Shown here in pieces: positions 8,609 to 18,078 of a stretch of DNA of 64,000 nucleotides. This DNA comes from Janthinobacterium sp. LM6 (GTDB taxonomy: Bacteria > Pseudomonadota > Gammaproteobacteria > Burkholderiales > Burkholderiaceae_D), in the NCBI RefSeq assembly GCF_002002885.1, contig NZ_CP019510.1:744001-808000 (forward strand), given 5' to 3'. Every line of letters starts with the position of its first letter. Positions within the stretch are counted from its first letter, which is position 1. Made by a program: the position numbers and the translations under genes. The notes beneath the pieces were generated by a model, which saw only the letters and a program-made list of their open reading frames with translations, was not told the origin of the DNA and did not search any database.

Positions 8609-9337
8609 ATGGAACCCACTTCTACAATTCTCATCGTCGACGATGACCGCGATATCCGCAGCTTGCTGGCGGACTACCTGGAAACGAACGCCTACCGCAC
8701 CCTGGGCGCGGCGGATGGCACGGCCATGTGGAAAATCCTCGATGAAACGCGGCCCGACCTGATCGTGCTGGACTTGAACCTGCCTGGCGACGATGGCCTG
8801 ACCCTGTGCCGCAAGCTGCGCGCCCAATCGACGGTGCCGGTGATCATGTTGACGGCGCGCAATGAGCCGCTGGACCGTATCCTGGGCCTGGAAATGGGCG
8901 CCGACGATTACTTGCCGAAGCCGTTCGAACCGCGTGAATTGCTGGCGCGCATACGTAGCGTGCTGCGCCGCAGCCATGCCATGCCGTCGAACGTGCCATC
9001 GGACAAGGCGCAGCAAATCCGCTTTTCCGGCTGGACCCTGGACTTGACGGCGCGCCACCTGCTCAATCCCAGCGGCCTGGTGATCATGCTGTCGGGCGCG
9101 GAATTTCGCTTGCTGCGCGTGTTCCTGGAACACCCGAACCGCGTGCTCAACCGCGACCAGCTGCTGAACCTGACGCAGGGCCGCGACGCCGACCCGTTTG
9201 ACCGCTCGATCGATATCCAGATCAGCCGCCTGCGGCAAAAGCTCGGTGAAGATGCCCGCTTGCCGCAAATCATCAAAACCGTGCGCAACGGCGGCTACGT
9301 ACTGGCCGGCCAGGTCAATGTGGAGCCGCACGCGTGA
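8609..9337 (+). CDS. OmpR-family response regulator
   Basis: 242 residues from the ATG at 8609 (MEPTSTILIVDDDRDIRSLL); an in-frame ATG at 8441 would add 56 residues that lie in the promoter region and have no receiver homology. Receiver domain at 1-120 with acidic pocket DDD (11-13), phospho-acceptor Asp55 and Lys105; winged-helix DNA-binding domain from about 135 (LSGAEFRLLRVFLEHPNRVL ... SIDIQISRLRQKL). The stop overlaps the GTG start of the histidine kinase, so the two are translationally coupled. It probably controls the divergent Spy-like gene and perhaps the RND pump downstream. OmpR or CpxR identity is not assigned. Confidence 0.92.
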   Translation: MEPTSTILIVDDDRDIRSLLADYLETNAYRTLGAADGTAMWKILDETRPDLIVLDLNLPGDDGLTLCRKLRAQSTVPVIMLTARNEPLDRILGLEMGADDYLPKPFEPRELLARIRSVLRRSHAMPSNVPSDKAQQIRFSGWTLDLTARHLLNPSGLVIMLSGAEFRLLRVFLEHPNRVLNRDQLLNLTQGRDADPFDRSIDIQISRLRQKLGEDARLPQIIKTVRNGGYVLAGQVNVEPHA

Positions 9338-10692
9338 AGGCCTTCCTCGGGTCGATGACGGGCCGCGTCTTCATGTTCTTGCTGATCGGCATCGTCGCGT
9401 CGGCCGCGCTGACGCAGTGGCTGGCCGTGGGGGAACGCCAGCGCGCCATCGAGCAATACCGCGACTACCACGCCGTCGAGCGGGCCGAGCAGTTGGTGAT
9501 GGCAGCCGACGTGGTGCCGCTGGCTTCGCGCGCCGCCTACCTGAAAGTCGCGAACAAGGGCAGCGTGCGCCTGGAGCTGCGTCCCGATACGGAACATACG
9601 CCCGGCGCGCCGACGGAATTTTCCACCGCCCTGCAAGCCAAGCTGGGCGAAGGCTTCAAGGTCAGCGCGCTGGCCGAACGCCCGGCCGCCTGCGTCAAAC
9701 CGCGCCAGACGCCGGGCATGTTCGGCGCCAAGCCATGGGGCGGCACGTGCGAAAACCTCGACGTGCGCATGCAGGATGGCCACGTGCTGCGCCTGATGGT
9801 CTTGCCGCCGCGCCAGCAGCCGCCGTTCAATGAGCATAACGACTGGATGACCTTGCTGCCTTTCCTGATCAGCATCGCCATCCTCGCCTACCTGGTCACG
9901 CGCATGACCATGCGCCCGCTCAAGCAGCTGGCGCAGGCGGCGAAAGACCTGGGCAATGACATCAACCACCCGCCGCTGACCCTGTCGGGCGCCAGCGAGA
10001 TCCGCCAGGCCAGCGCCGCCTTCAATGCCATGCAGGCGCGCATCCGCCAGCATATTTCCCAGCGTACACAAATGCTGGCGGCCATCACGCACGACCTGCA
10101 GACGCCGCTGACGCGCTTGCGCTTGCGCCTGGAAAAAGTGGCCGATACGGAATTGTATGACCGCCTGGTGGGCGATTTGTCGGCCATGCAGAGCATGGTC
10201 AAGGAAGGGCTGGACCTGGCCCGCTCGATGGACAGCACGGAAGCGATGCAGGCGCTCGACCTCGATTCCCTGTTAGATAGTGTCTGTTCCGACGCGGCTG
10301 ATGCCGGCCAGAAAGTCACCCTGAATGGACAGGCAGGCATGGCCTTGATGGCGCGCCCGATCGCCATGCGGCGCTGCCTGGTGAACTTGATCGACAATGC
10401 CGTCAAATATGGTCTGTACGCGCAGGTTGCCGTCGAGCGTATCCCGGGTGCCGCGCGCATCCGCATCCGCGACGGGGGGCCAGGCATTGCGCCAGATCAA
10501 CTGGCCAAGGTATTCGAACCGTTTTACCGCATCGAGACTTCGCGCTCGCGCGAATCGGGCGGCACGGGCCTGGGCCTGACCATCGCGCGCAATATTGCCG
10601 AACAGCATGGCGCCACGGTTTCACTGCTCAATCATGTCGACGGTGGACTGGAAGTCACCCTGATCGTGCCAGAGTATTACGCAGGAAAGTGA
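9334..10692 (+). CDS. Membrane sensor histidine kinase
   Basis: 452 residues from a GTG that overlaps the regulator stop. Topology: transmembrane segment about 12-30, periplasmic sensor about 31-170, second transmembrane segment about 172-190, HAMP region, then the kinase core. The phospho-acceptor is His253 in ITHDLQTPLTRLRLRLEK; N box NLIDNAVKYG, G1 DGGPGI, F box FEPFYR and G2 GTGLGL are intact, so the kinase should be active. The sensor domain holds two cysteines (120 and 139) that could form a disulfide and report on periplasmic redox or metal; this is inference. It pairs with the preceding OmpR-type regulator. Confidence 0.92.
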   Translation: MKAFLGSMTGRVFMFLLIGIVASAALTQWLAVGERQRAIEQYRDYHAVERAEQLVMAADVVPLASRAAYLKVANKGSVRLELRPDTEHTPGAPTEFSTALQAKLGEGFKVSALAERPAACVKPRQTPGMFGAKPWGGTCENLDVRMQDGHVLRLMVLPPRQQPPFNEHNDWMTLLPFLISIAILAYLVTRMTMRPLKQLAQAAKDLGNDINHPPLTLSGASEIRQASAAFNAMQARIRQHISQRTQMLAAITHDLQTPLTRLRLRLEKVADTELYDRLVGDLSAMQSMVKEGLDLARSMDSTEAMQALDLDSLLDSVCSDAADAGQKVTLNGQAGMALMARPIAMRRCLVNLIDNAVKYGLYAQVAVERIPGAARIRIRDGGPGIAPDQLAKVFEPFYRIETSRSRESGGTGLGLTIARNIAEQHGATVSLLNHVDGGLEVTLIVPEYYAGK

Positions 10693-10780
10693 GCATTTCC
10701 GTGCGACAATATTGTGCTTTATGCCCCCCCGGCAACTACCATCAACCTGCAGCCCTGCGCTGCGACAGCGTGACAGAACA

Positions 10781-11953
10781 ATGAAAAAGACTAGTCTGGC
10801 AATCCTCGTGGGTGCGGCCCTGTGTATCGGCGGCGGCATCTGGTATTTCAACCATCAGTCCGGCGCGCCGAGCGGTGGGCAGGATGGCAAAGGGGGCAAG
10901 GGCGGACAGGCGCCGACGACGGTGAGCGTGGTCACGCCGGTGCGCCAGGACGTGCCGATGGTGTTGCAAGCCAATGGCAGCGTGATGCCGATCAGCAGTG
11001 TCGACCTGCACCCGCAGACGACCAGCACGATTACCAAGGTGCATATCCGCGAAGGCCAGTTCGTCAAGCAGGGCGAGCTGATGTTTACGCTGGACGCGCG
11101 CAGCGAGCATGCGAATGTCGACAAGGCGCAGGCGCAGGTCTTGCGCGACCGCGCCTCGGTGCAGGACTTCGAGCGCCAGCTCAAGCGCAGCCAGGATTTG
11201 CTGAGCAAGAATTTCATCGCCCAGGGCGCCGTGGATACCTTGCAAAGCCAGCTCGACGCGGCACGCGCCTTGCTGGCCGCCGACCAGGCCGCCTTGCGCG
11301 CCGCCCAGGTCGACTCCAGCTACACCGTCCTGCGCGCGCCGCAAGCGGGCAGGGTAGGGGCCATCAATGTCTATGCGGGCAGCCTGGTGCAGCCGACCAC
11401 GTCGCTCACCAGCATCACCCAGCTCGACCCGATCGACGTGTCGTTCACCTTGCCGGAAAGCAGCCTGTCCGGCTTGCTGGCGGCGCAAAAGGCGGGCGAG
11501 GTACCTGTCACGGCGCTGTTGTCCGATGCAGGCGGCAAGCAGCTCGACGGCAAACTGAACTTTATCGACAATGCCGTCGATTCCGCCACAGGCGTGATCC
11601 GGATCAAGGCGCGTTTCAATAATGGCGGCACCGATTTGTGGCCAGGCCAGTACGTGAATACGCAGCTGACCGTGCGCACCCTCCAGGATGCGCTGGTGAT
11701 CCCGCAGAACGCCATCATCACGAGTACTTCCGGCACCTTTGTGTATTCGATGGAGGCGGATAGTACGGCCAAGATGCGCAAGATTACCCGCGTGTATGCA
11801 TTCGGACCGAGCGCCGTCGTCACCGGATTGAGCGGCGATGAAAAAGTCATCGTCGATGGCAAGCAGAACTTGCGTCCAGGCAGCAAGGTGCGCCTGGCGG
11901 AAAAACACAAGGCCGCCGATGGCGCCGCCGCACCGCAGGGCAAGCCAGCATGA
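10781..11953 (+). CDS. RND efflux periplasmic adaptor subunit
   Basis: 390 residues, starting MKKTSLAILVGAALCIGGGI with one N-terminal membrane anchor and no convincing lipobox. Membrane fusion protein layout: beta-barrel and lipoyl halves (QTTSTITKVHIREGQFVKQG), an alpha-helical hairpin (about 110-175, ERQLKRSQDLLSKNFIAQGA), and the closing lipoyl half (YTVLRAPQAGRVGAINVYAG). It links the inner-membrane RND pump to an outer-membrane channel. The next gene starts inside its stop codon (ATGA overlap). Closest in style to MdtA/MuxA adaptors. A longer start at 10712 is possible but would place a non-hydrophobic leader before the anchor. Confidence 0.9.
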   Translation: MKKTSLAILVGAALCIGGGIWYFNHQSGAPSGGQDGKGGKGGQAPTTVSVVTPVRQDVPMVLQANGSVMPISSVDLHPQTTSTITKVHIREGQFVKQGELMFTLDARSEHANVDKAQAQVLRDRASVQDFERQLKRSQDLLSKNFIAQGAVDTLQSQLDAARALLAADQAALRAAQVDSSYTVLRAPQAGRVGAINVYAGSLVQPTTSLTSITQLDPIDVSFTLPESSLSGLLAAQKAGEVPVTALLSDAGGKQLDGKLNFIDNAVDSATGVIRIKARFNNGGTDLWPGQYVNTQLTVRTLQDALVIPQNAIITSTSGTFVYSMEADSTAKMRKITRVYAFGPSAVVTGLSGDEKVIVDGKQNLRPGSKVRLAEKHKAADGAAAPQGKPA

Positions 11954-14900
11954 ACCTGTCCGAACTGAGCATCCGCCGCCCCGTCATGGTGGTGCTGCTG
12001 TCCCTCTCCATCATCCTGGCCGGCGTGCTGGCCTACCTGCAAATTCCTGTGGCGGCCTTGCCGAGCTACAACACGCCCGTCATCAACGTCAGCGCCGACC
12101 TGGCCGGCGCCAGCCCGGAAACCATGGCCTCGTCGGTGGCCTTGCCACTGGAAAAACAATTTTCCACCATTTCAGGCCTCAGCCTGATCACGTCCACGAG
12201 CACGCTGGGCAATACCTCGCTGACCCTGGAATTTGACGCCAGCATCAATGTCAACGAGGCGGCCGTCGACGTGCAGGCCGCGCTGCTGCGCGCGCAGCGC
12301 CAGTTACCGACGGAAATGACGGACTTGCCATCCTACCGCAAGGTCAATCCCGCCGATGCGCCGGTGCTGTTCATCCAGATGACGTCGCCATCGCTGAACT
12401 TGTCGGATCTCAATGATTATGCGGAAAACCTGATCGCCCCGAGCCTGTCGACCCTGCCTGGCGTCGCCCAGGTGATCGTGAATGGCCAGAAGCGCTTTGC
12501 CGTGCGCGTGCGCGCCCGTGCCGACCTGATGAATGCGCGCAACCTGACGATGGACGAACTGGCCACTGCCTTGCGTACTTCGAACACGAATTCCCCGCTG
12601 GGCATCCTTGACGGCCCGAGCCAGACCCTGACCATCCAGGGCAATCCGCAAATGATGAAAGCGGCCGATTTTGCCGAATTGATCGTCGCCAGCCGCAACG
12701 GCCAGCCCGTGCGCCTGAAGGACGTGGCCGAGGTGGAAGACAGCTTTCAATCGATCAAGGCCGTCGGCAGTTTCAACGGCGAGCGTTCGATCAGCCTGAT
12801 GGTGCAGCGCCAACCGGATGCCAACACCGTGCAAGTGGTCGACGGCGTGCGCCGTTTGTTGCCAGGGTTCAAGGAGCAATTGCCGCAATCGATACAGATC
12901 AGCCTGGTTAACGACCGTTCGCTGTCGATACGCGAAGCCATCCACGACGTCAATCTGACGCTGGCCCTGACCGTGGTGCTGGTGGTGCTGGTGATCTTTT
13001 TGTTCCTGCACCGCGCGGCCGCCACCTTCATTCCTGCCGTCACCATGCCGATTTCCCTGCTGGGCGCCCTGGCCCTGCTGTACTGGCTCGGCTACAGCCT
13101 CGACAACGTCTCGCTGCTGGGCATTACCCTGGCCGTCGGCTTGGTTGTCGACGATGCCATCGTGGTGCTGGAAAATATCGTGCGCCATATCGAGATGGGC
13201 AAGAAACCGATACGCGCGGCCCTGGAAGGGGCAAAAGAGATGGGCTTTACCATCATCTCGATTTCCGTCTCGCTGGTGGCCGTGTTCATCCCCATCTTCT
13301 TCATGCCGGGCGTGATCGGCTTGCTGTTCCATGAGTTCGCCGTGGTCGTTTCGCTGGCCGTGCTGGTGTCCGCCATCGTGTCGCTGACCCTGGTGCCGAT
13401 GCTGGCCAGCCGCTTCCTGCCTGCCGATTCGCGCGAGCACAATGACAGCGACCCCAGCCATGGCGAAAAAACCTTCATCGGCCGCCATTTCGAAGCGGGT
13501 TTCACGAAATTGCGCAACGGCTATGTGCATCTGCTCGACAAGGCCCTGGCGCACCGCAACGTGGTGTTGTTCGTTGCCGTATGTACTTTTGCGCTGACGG
13601 TGTTGTTGTACGCCACGATACCGAAAGGTTTCTTCCCCGAAGAAGACCTGGGCCAGATCCAGGTGAATACGGAAGCGTCGGAAGACATTTCCTCGGCGGC
13701 GTTGCAAGACTTGCAAGCCCGCGTGGCGGCCGTGCTCATGGCGGACCCCAGCGTGCAGGATGTGACCTCGTTCGTCGGCGGCGGCAACACGGGACGCATG
13801 TTCATGGTCTTGAAACCGCGCAGCGAGCGGCCGAAAATGCCCGTGGTGCTGGAGAACCTGCGCCGCGCGACGAGCACCGTGCCCGGCATGGCCGTGTATT
13901 TCCGTCCCGTGCAAAACTTGCAGCTGGGCGGGCGCCAGAGCAAGAGCCGCTACCAATACACCTTGCAAAGCGTCAGCCCCGACGCCTTGAATGACTGGGC
14001 GGAAAAGTTTATTGCCGGCATGCGCACGGATCCGGCCTTCCGCGACGTCACCAGCGATTCACAGATCAAGGGCTTGCAGGCGTCGCTCAGGATCGACCGC
14101 GACAAGGCCAACCTGCTGGGCGTGCAGATGTCCGACATCCGCACGGCCCTGTACAGCGCCTTTGGCGAGCGGCAAGTGTCGACCATCTATTCGTCGGCAG
14201 CCAGCTATTACGTGATCCTGGAGGCGGCCACGGCGGATCGCCAGTACGACGATGCGCTCACGCGCGTGTCCGTGCGCAGCAAGACGGGCGAGCTGGTGAA
14301 ACTGTCGAGTATTGCCTATGTGGAACGCACGATCGGTCCCACGTCCGTGAATCACCAGGGACAGTTGCAGGCTGTTACCATCGCCTTCAACCTGGCGCCG
14401 GACGTGCCGCTGGGCATCGCCACGGGCAGGATCGATGCGATGGCCAAGGACATGAGCTTGCCGGCCTCCATCATCACGCGCTACGGCGGCGACGCGGCCG
14501 TGTTCCAGAGCTCGCAGTCCAGCCAGATCATCCTCATCATTGCCGCGCTGGCCGTGATCTATGTGCTGCTCGGCGTGCTGTATGAAAGCTATATCCACCC
14601 GCTGACCATCCTGGCCGGCTTGCCGTCGGCGGCCGTGGGGGCGCTGCTGACCCTGCGCCTGTTCGGCATGGATCTGACCATGATCGCCATCATCGGCATT
14701 TTGATGCTGATCGGCATCGTCAAGAAAAACGCCATCATGATGATCGACTTTGCCCTGCATGCGCAGCGCAACGACGGGCTGGCGCCGGCGGAGGCCATCC
14801 GCCAGGCTTGCATCCTGCGTTTCCGTCCCATCATGATGACCACGGCGGCGGCCTTGATGGGCGCCTTGCCGATTGCCCTGGGCCTGGGCGCCGGCGCCGA

Positions 14901-15060
14901 GCTGCGCCAGCCGCTGGGCCTGGCCGTGGTCGGCGGCTTGCTCTTTTCGCAAGTCATTACCCTGTTCATCACGCCCGTGATCTATCTGTTCCTGGACAAG
15001 TACAGCGGCACGGGACCGTTGACGGACGAGCAATTGGTGGCGCTCGACAACAAGGCCTGA
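11950..15060 (+). CDS. RND multidrug efflux permease (MdtB/MdtC/MuxB-like)
   Basis: 1036 residues, normal for a hydrophobe/amphiphile efflux pump of the AcrB superfamily. The N terminus LSELSIRRPVMVVLLSLSII is typical, as is ALPSYNTPVINVSADLAGAS. The proton-relay aspartates of transmembrane helix 4 are present (GLVVDDAIVVLENIVRH, Asp401-Asp402). Two periplasmic porter/docking loops and a second six-helix bundle follow. It is coupled to the adaptor gene by a 4-base overlap. Only one RND subunit and no outer-membrane factor are present, so the channel must be encoded elsewhere. The substrate cannot be read from sequence. Confidence 0.93.
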   Translation: MNLSELSIRRPVMVVLLSLSIILAGVLAYLQIPVAALPSYNTPVINVSADLAGASPETMASSVALPLEKQFSTISGLSLITSTSTLGNTSLTLEFDASINVNEAAVDVQAALLRAQRQLPTEMTDLPSYRKVNPADAPVLFIQMTSPSLNLSDLNDYAENLIAPSLSTLPGVAQVIVNGQKRFAVRVRARADLMNARNLTMDELATALRTSNTNSPLGILDGPSQTLTIQGNPQMMKAADFAELIVASRNGQPVRLKDVAEVEDSFQSIKAVGSFNGERSISLMVQRQPDANTVQVVDGVRRLLPGFKEQLPQSIQISLVNDRSLSIREAIHDVNLTLALTVVLVVLVIFLFLHRAAATFIPAVTMPISLLGALALLYWLGYSLDNVSLLGITLAVGLVVDDAIVVLENIVRHIEMGKKPIRAALEGAKEMGFTIISISVSLVAVFIPIFFMPGVIGLLFHEFAVVVSLAVLVSAIVSLTLVPMLASRFLPADSREHNDSDPSHGEKTFIGRHFEAGFTKLRNGYVHLLDKALAHRNVVLFVAVCTFALTVLLYATIPKGFFPEEDLGQIQVNTEASEDISSAALQDLQARVAAVLMADPSVQDVTSFVGGGNTGRMFMVLKPRSERPKMPVVLENLRRATSTVPGMAVYFRPVQNLQLGGRQSKSRYQYTLQSVSPDALNDWAEKFIAGMRTDPAFRDVTSDSQIKGLQASLRIDRDKANLLGVQMSDIRTALYSAFGERQVSTIYSSAASYYVILEAATADRQYDDALTRVSVRSKTGELVKLSSIAYVERTIGPTSVNHQGQLQAVTIAFNLAPDVPLGIATGRIDAMAKDMSLPASIITRYGGDAAVFQSSQSSQIILIIAALAVIYVLLGVLYESYIHPLTILAGLPSAAVGALLTLRLFGMDLTMIAIIGILMLIGIVKKNAIMMIDFALHAQRNDGLAPAEAIRQACILRFRPIMMTTAAALMGALPIALGLGAGAELRQPLGLAVVGGLLFSQVITLFITPVIYLFLDKYSGTGPLTDEQLVALDNKA

Positions 15061-15078
15061 TCCGCCACACGGCCACCG

Positions 15079-15116
15079 CCGGCGCCCCGTTCCTGAGTGA
15101 ATGCGGCGCCGGTTTT
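15079..15116 (+). terminator. Probable terminator after the RND operon
   Basis: Stem CCGGCGCC / GGCGCCGG with an 18-base loop is followed by TTTT, starting 19 bases after the pump stop. The rest of the gap to 15331 holds no gene or tRNA that I can support. Confidence 0.6.
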
Positions 15117-15331
15117 GTATGGGCCGTGATACATACGGTAACAACCGTCAAGGCACGGCTAGGGTACGCTGATACCGCTGCAAGGAAAGTCGCTATCCTG
15201 TACGCTTCGGGTTGGAAATGCCGAGGAAGTGTTCCCAAAAGCAAGGGACTCTGGCACTATGGCTGCCCTGTAAGATTACTTTTGTCGCTACACAGAAAGC
15301 ACGATTCATTTTGCATGACACGACCCATTTG

Positions 15332-16219
15332 ATGGCTGCCGATTCCGATGTTTGCCCCACCTGCGGGCAAGTCATCCAGCCACCACCGGCCTACGGGTCC
15401 AGGACCAGCACCATGCGCAAGGTGGCGCTCGGCGTGTCCGTCTTGCTGCACGTGCTGCTGGCGGCGTATGTCCTGTTGCGTAGCGACAAGATTGAAAAGA
15501 TCCCGCCGCCGAAGAAGGAAAGCGCGATGGTCTACATTGCGCCGCTGAAAGACAAGCCGCAACCGAAGCCGCAACCGAAACCCACGCCGAAACCGAAGGA
15601 CACGAAAGTGGCCAAGGTAAAACCGCCACCGGCGCCGAGCAAGCGCGTGGTCACGAAAGACGTGCCGCGCGACAAGCCGAAACTGGAAACGTTCACGCCG
15701 CCGCTGGTGTCGAAAGTACCGTTGCCGCCGCCGCCCGCTGAAGACATGAGTTCGATGATCGAGCAGCGCCGCAAGCAGCGTCAGGCGCAAAATCCCGCGC
15801 CGCCGGCCGAGGAAAGTGAAAACGACCGCGCCATGCGCGTGGCCAAGGCGAATATCGCCGGCGCCCAGGGACGCAATTCCGGCAGCGACCGCGAGGATTC
15901 GGGCGGCGTGTTTTCCATCGTCAACCAGACCTCGTTCAGCGCGGAAGTCAAGTTCAAGGGCTGGAACGGCAACTTCAAGCGCAACTGGCTGAAGCAGGAA
16001 AAAGTGGAGTTGGGCAATGAGCCCGATATCGAAACGGCCATCCTGAAGAAGATGATCCAGCTGATCCGTGCCGAAAAACCCGGCGACTTCGTGTGGGAAT
16101 CGCGCCGCCTGGGACGTAACGTCAACCTCAGCGCCCGCGTGGAAGATACTGCCGAGCTGATGGCTTTCCTGCGCCAGGAATTCTTTTCCGAGAAACGGCC
16201 AGGGCCGGGACGGCGCTAG
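15332..16219 (+). CDS. Uncharacterised membrane-anchored Pro/Lys-rich protein
   Basis: 295 residues from the ATG at 15332 (MAADSDVCPTCGQVIQPPPA); the start is uncertain because no strong ribosome binding site is visible and the frame is open further upstream. Layout: a cytoplasmic stub with one CPTC pair, a single transmembrane helix (about 32-50, VALGVSVLLHVLLAAYVLLR), a long Pro/Lys linker (PKPQPKPTPKPK) that looks like the periplasmic spanner of TonB-type proteins, and a folded C-terminal domain (about 195-290) containing SFSAEVKFKGWNGNFKRNWL. The C-terminal domain does not show a TonB motif that I recognise. It is flanked by terminators, so probably monocistronic. Function unknown. Confidence 0.75.
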   Translation: MAADSDVCPTCGQVIQPPPAYGSRTSTMRKVALGVSVLLHVLLAAYVLLRSDKIEKIPPPKKESAMVYIAPLKDKPQPKPQPKPTPKPKDTKVAKVKPPPAPSKRVVTKDVPRDKPKLETFTPPLVSKVPLPPPPAEDMSSMIEQRRKQRQAQNPAPPAEESENDRAMRVAKANIAGAQGRNSGSDREDSGGVFSIVNQTSFSAEVKFKGWNGNFKRNWLKQEKVELGNEPDIETAILKKMIQLIRAEKPGDFVWESRRLGRNVNLSARVEDTAELMAFLRQEFFSEKRPGPGRR

Positions 16220-16243
16220 GCGCTCGTCAAACTGACGGCAATA

Positions 16244-16280
16244 AAAAAAGGCTGCACCGTGCGAACGGGCAGCCTTTTTT
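16244..16280. terminator. Bidirectional terminator
   Basis: AAAAAAGGCTGC / GCAGCC-TTTTTT stem with a 13-base loop lies between the convergent unknown gene and yihA and can end both. Confidence 0.8.
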
Positions 16281-16298
16281 ACGCAGCGTTGATCTCGA

Positions 16299-17036
16299 TC
16301 AAGCCGGTTTGTCCGATTCCGGCTCGACGTCGTCTTCCATGTCGATCAGTTCGACCATCTGGGCCGCGCCGTCTTCGCTGATGCCGGCCAGTTCCATGAT
16401 CTTGTCGTTGGCTTCGTCGATGCCGACTCTTTTCAAGGCCGAGAACAGTTGCACGGTGAACGGGAAGCCGACGCCGTCTTCATCCACATAGCTGTCGAGC
16501 TTGGCTTTCGCCTGGCGCAAGGCGTTCACGGATTCATTACGGTTCAGCTTATCGACCTTGGTCAGGATGCAGTGGATCGGTTTGCCCGTCGGGGCGAACC
16601 ATTCCAGCATTTGAATGTCCAGGTCGGTGAACGGGCGGCGCGAATCCATGATCAGGATCAAACCCGCCAATTGCTCGCGGCGCTGCACGTAGTCGCCCAG
16701 CAGGCGCTGCCAGTGCAATTTGGCCGAGCCCGACACTTCCGCGTAGCCGTAGCCCGGCAAGTCGACCAGCAGGCATTCGATCTCTTCGACGATGGTGGCA
16801 TCCTTGCGGTGCTGCGCCACGTGGGCGCCGCCGATGGAGAAGTAGTTGATGTGCTGGGTACGGCCAGGTGTCTTGGAGGCGAACGCCAAGCCTTTCTGAT
16901 TACACAAGATGTTGATGGCGGTCGATTTACCGGCATTGGAGCGGCCGGCAAAGGCGATTTCCGGCACCGTGGTATCGGGCAGGTCACGCAATTGGTTGAC
17001 GGTCGTAAAGAAGCGGGCTTGCCAGAGTTTTGACAT
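16299..17036 (-). CDS. yihA: Ribosome biogenesis GTPase YihA/YsxC (EngB)
   Basis: 245 residues. Small TRAFAC GTPase needed for 50S subunit assembly. Motifs: G1 GRSNAGKS (31-38), G2 region [12 protein letters not shown]3 DLPGYGYA, G4 TKVDKL. It carries an acidic C-terminal tail ([17 protein letters not shown]) beyond the GTPase fold, making it a little longer than the ~200-residue enterobacterial form. It is divergent from cytochrome c4, a gene pair kept in many betaproteobacteria. The start ATG at 17036 begins [20 protein letters not shown]. Confidence 0.95.
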   Translation of the reverse strand: MSKLWQARFFTTVNQLRDLPDTTVPEIAFAGRSNAGKSTAINILCNQKGLAFASKTPGRTQHINYFSIGGAHVAQHRKDATIVEEIECLLVDLPGYGYAEVSGSAKLHWQRLLGDYVQRREQLAGLILIMDSRRPFTDLDIQMLEWFAPTGKPIHCILTKVDKLNRNESVNALRQAKAKLDSYVDEDGVGFPFTVQLFSALKRVGIDEANDKIMELAGISEDGAAQMVELIDMEDDVEPESDKPA

Positions 17037-17057
17037 GGGAGTAGTAAAGCAACAAAA

Positions 17058-17079
17058 GGGAGCGATAAGGGAGCGATAA
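17058..17079. repeat. Tandem 11-bp direct repeat in the yihA leader
   Basis: GGGAGCGATAA occurs twice without a gap, 22-43 bases upstream of the yihA start. It lies in the shared yihA / cytochrome c4 promoter region and could be a regulatory site or a chance duplication. Confidence 0.45.
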
Positions 17080-17222
17080 CGCCAAGAAGCTATTGTACAA
17101 TAAGGGGTTGTTTATTGTTGCCGGCGTAGCAGCGATGCGGCTTGCGGCCCTGAAAATAAAGCAAAAATCCACAGGGCGCGGCAATGTCCACCACTAATTT
17201 CTCACTGTCTCAGGGTGCCTGA

Positions 17223-17894
17223 ATGAATCGTGCGTTTTCACCGTTTATCAAATCCATGCTGCTCGCTTTGCTGGCTGTATCGGCAACTGCCTCCGCGGTC
17301 GAAGCAGCGAAACCGGCCGTTAAGGCCGACGCCGCCAAGGGCGCCACCCTGTACGCCGATGGCGACGCGGCGCGCGGCTTGCCTGCCTGCGTCTCCTGCC
17401 ATGGCGCGGCCGGCAATTCGACCATCACGGTCAATCCGAAACTGGCCGGTCAGCACGAAAGCTATATCTACAAGCAATTGGTCGACTTCACCACGCCGGA
17501 GCGCAGCCAGCCCGTCATGACGACGTACGCGAAGATGCTCAGCGACGCCGACAAGAAGAATATCGCCGCCTACCTGGGCGCGCAGCTGTCCAAGCCGGGC
17601 GCCGCGAAAAACAAGGATACGATCGACCTGGGCAAGAAAATCTACCGTGGTGGCATTGCTTCCAAGCAAGTTGCCGCCTGCGCCAGCTGTCATGGCGCGA
17701 CGGGCAATGGCATTCCCGTCCAGTACCCGCGCATCGCCGGCCAGCACCAGGATTACACGGTGGCCCAGCTGACCATGTTCCGCAGCACCAAGGCTGATGC
17801 CCGCAAAAACAGCGCGCAAATGCACACCATCGCCGCCCGCATGTCGGATGACGAGATCGCCGCCGTTGCCGATTACATCGCCGGCCTGAAGTAA
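17223..17894 (+). CDS. Cytochrome c4 (dihaem)
   Basis: 223 residues. A signal peptide (about 1-28, ending AVEA) is followed by two homologous class I cytochrome c domains with haem-binding motifs CVSCH (56-60) and CACSCH-type CASCH (153-157). Axial methionines are likely in PVMTTYAKM and NSAQMHTIAARM. Cytochrome c4 carries electrons in the periplasm between the bc1 complex and terminal oxidases. The next genes encode the ResB/CcsB system that would attach its haems. A terminator separates it from resB. Confidence 0.93.
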   Translation: MNRAFSPFIKSMLLALLAVSATASAVEAAKPAVKADAAKGATLYADGDAARGLPACVSCHGAAGNSTITVNPKLAGQHESYIYKQLVDFTTPERSQPVMTTYAKMLSDADKKNIAAYLGAQLSKPGAAKNKDTIDLGKKIYRGGIASKQVAACASCHGATGNGIPVQYPRIAGQHQDYTVAQLTMFRSTKADARKNSAQMHTIAARMSDDEIAAVADYIAGLK

Positions 17895-17941
17895 GTTTTC
17901 ATAGTGGCAAGAGATTGCCAGGCGCACCAGCGTGCATGAAC

Positions 17942-17974
17942 AAGGGCGGCCGTCTCCACAGGCTGCCCTTTTTT
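17942..17974 (+). terminator. Terminator after cytochrome c4
   Basis: Stem AAGGGCGGCC / GGCTGCCCTT (one wobble) followed by a run of six T including the stem end. Confidence 0.75.
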
Positions 17975-18078
17975 ATGGCAGGGGCCAAACAGGAGTATGC
18001 TGCCGCCTTGCGCGGAGAAACTATCAGCTCCATGCCCCATTTTCTTGAAGATTGCATATCCCGTATGAGTATCCACGT

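Noticed and set aside
15117..15331. Possible small gene or RNA in the gap before the unknown membrane protein
   Set aside because: Only short frames without a ribosome binding site or family match, and no tRNA-like fold.
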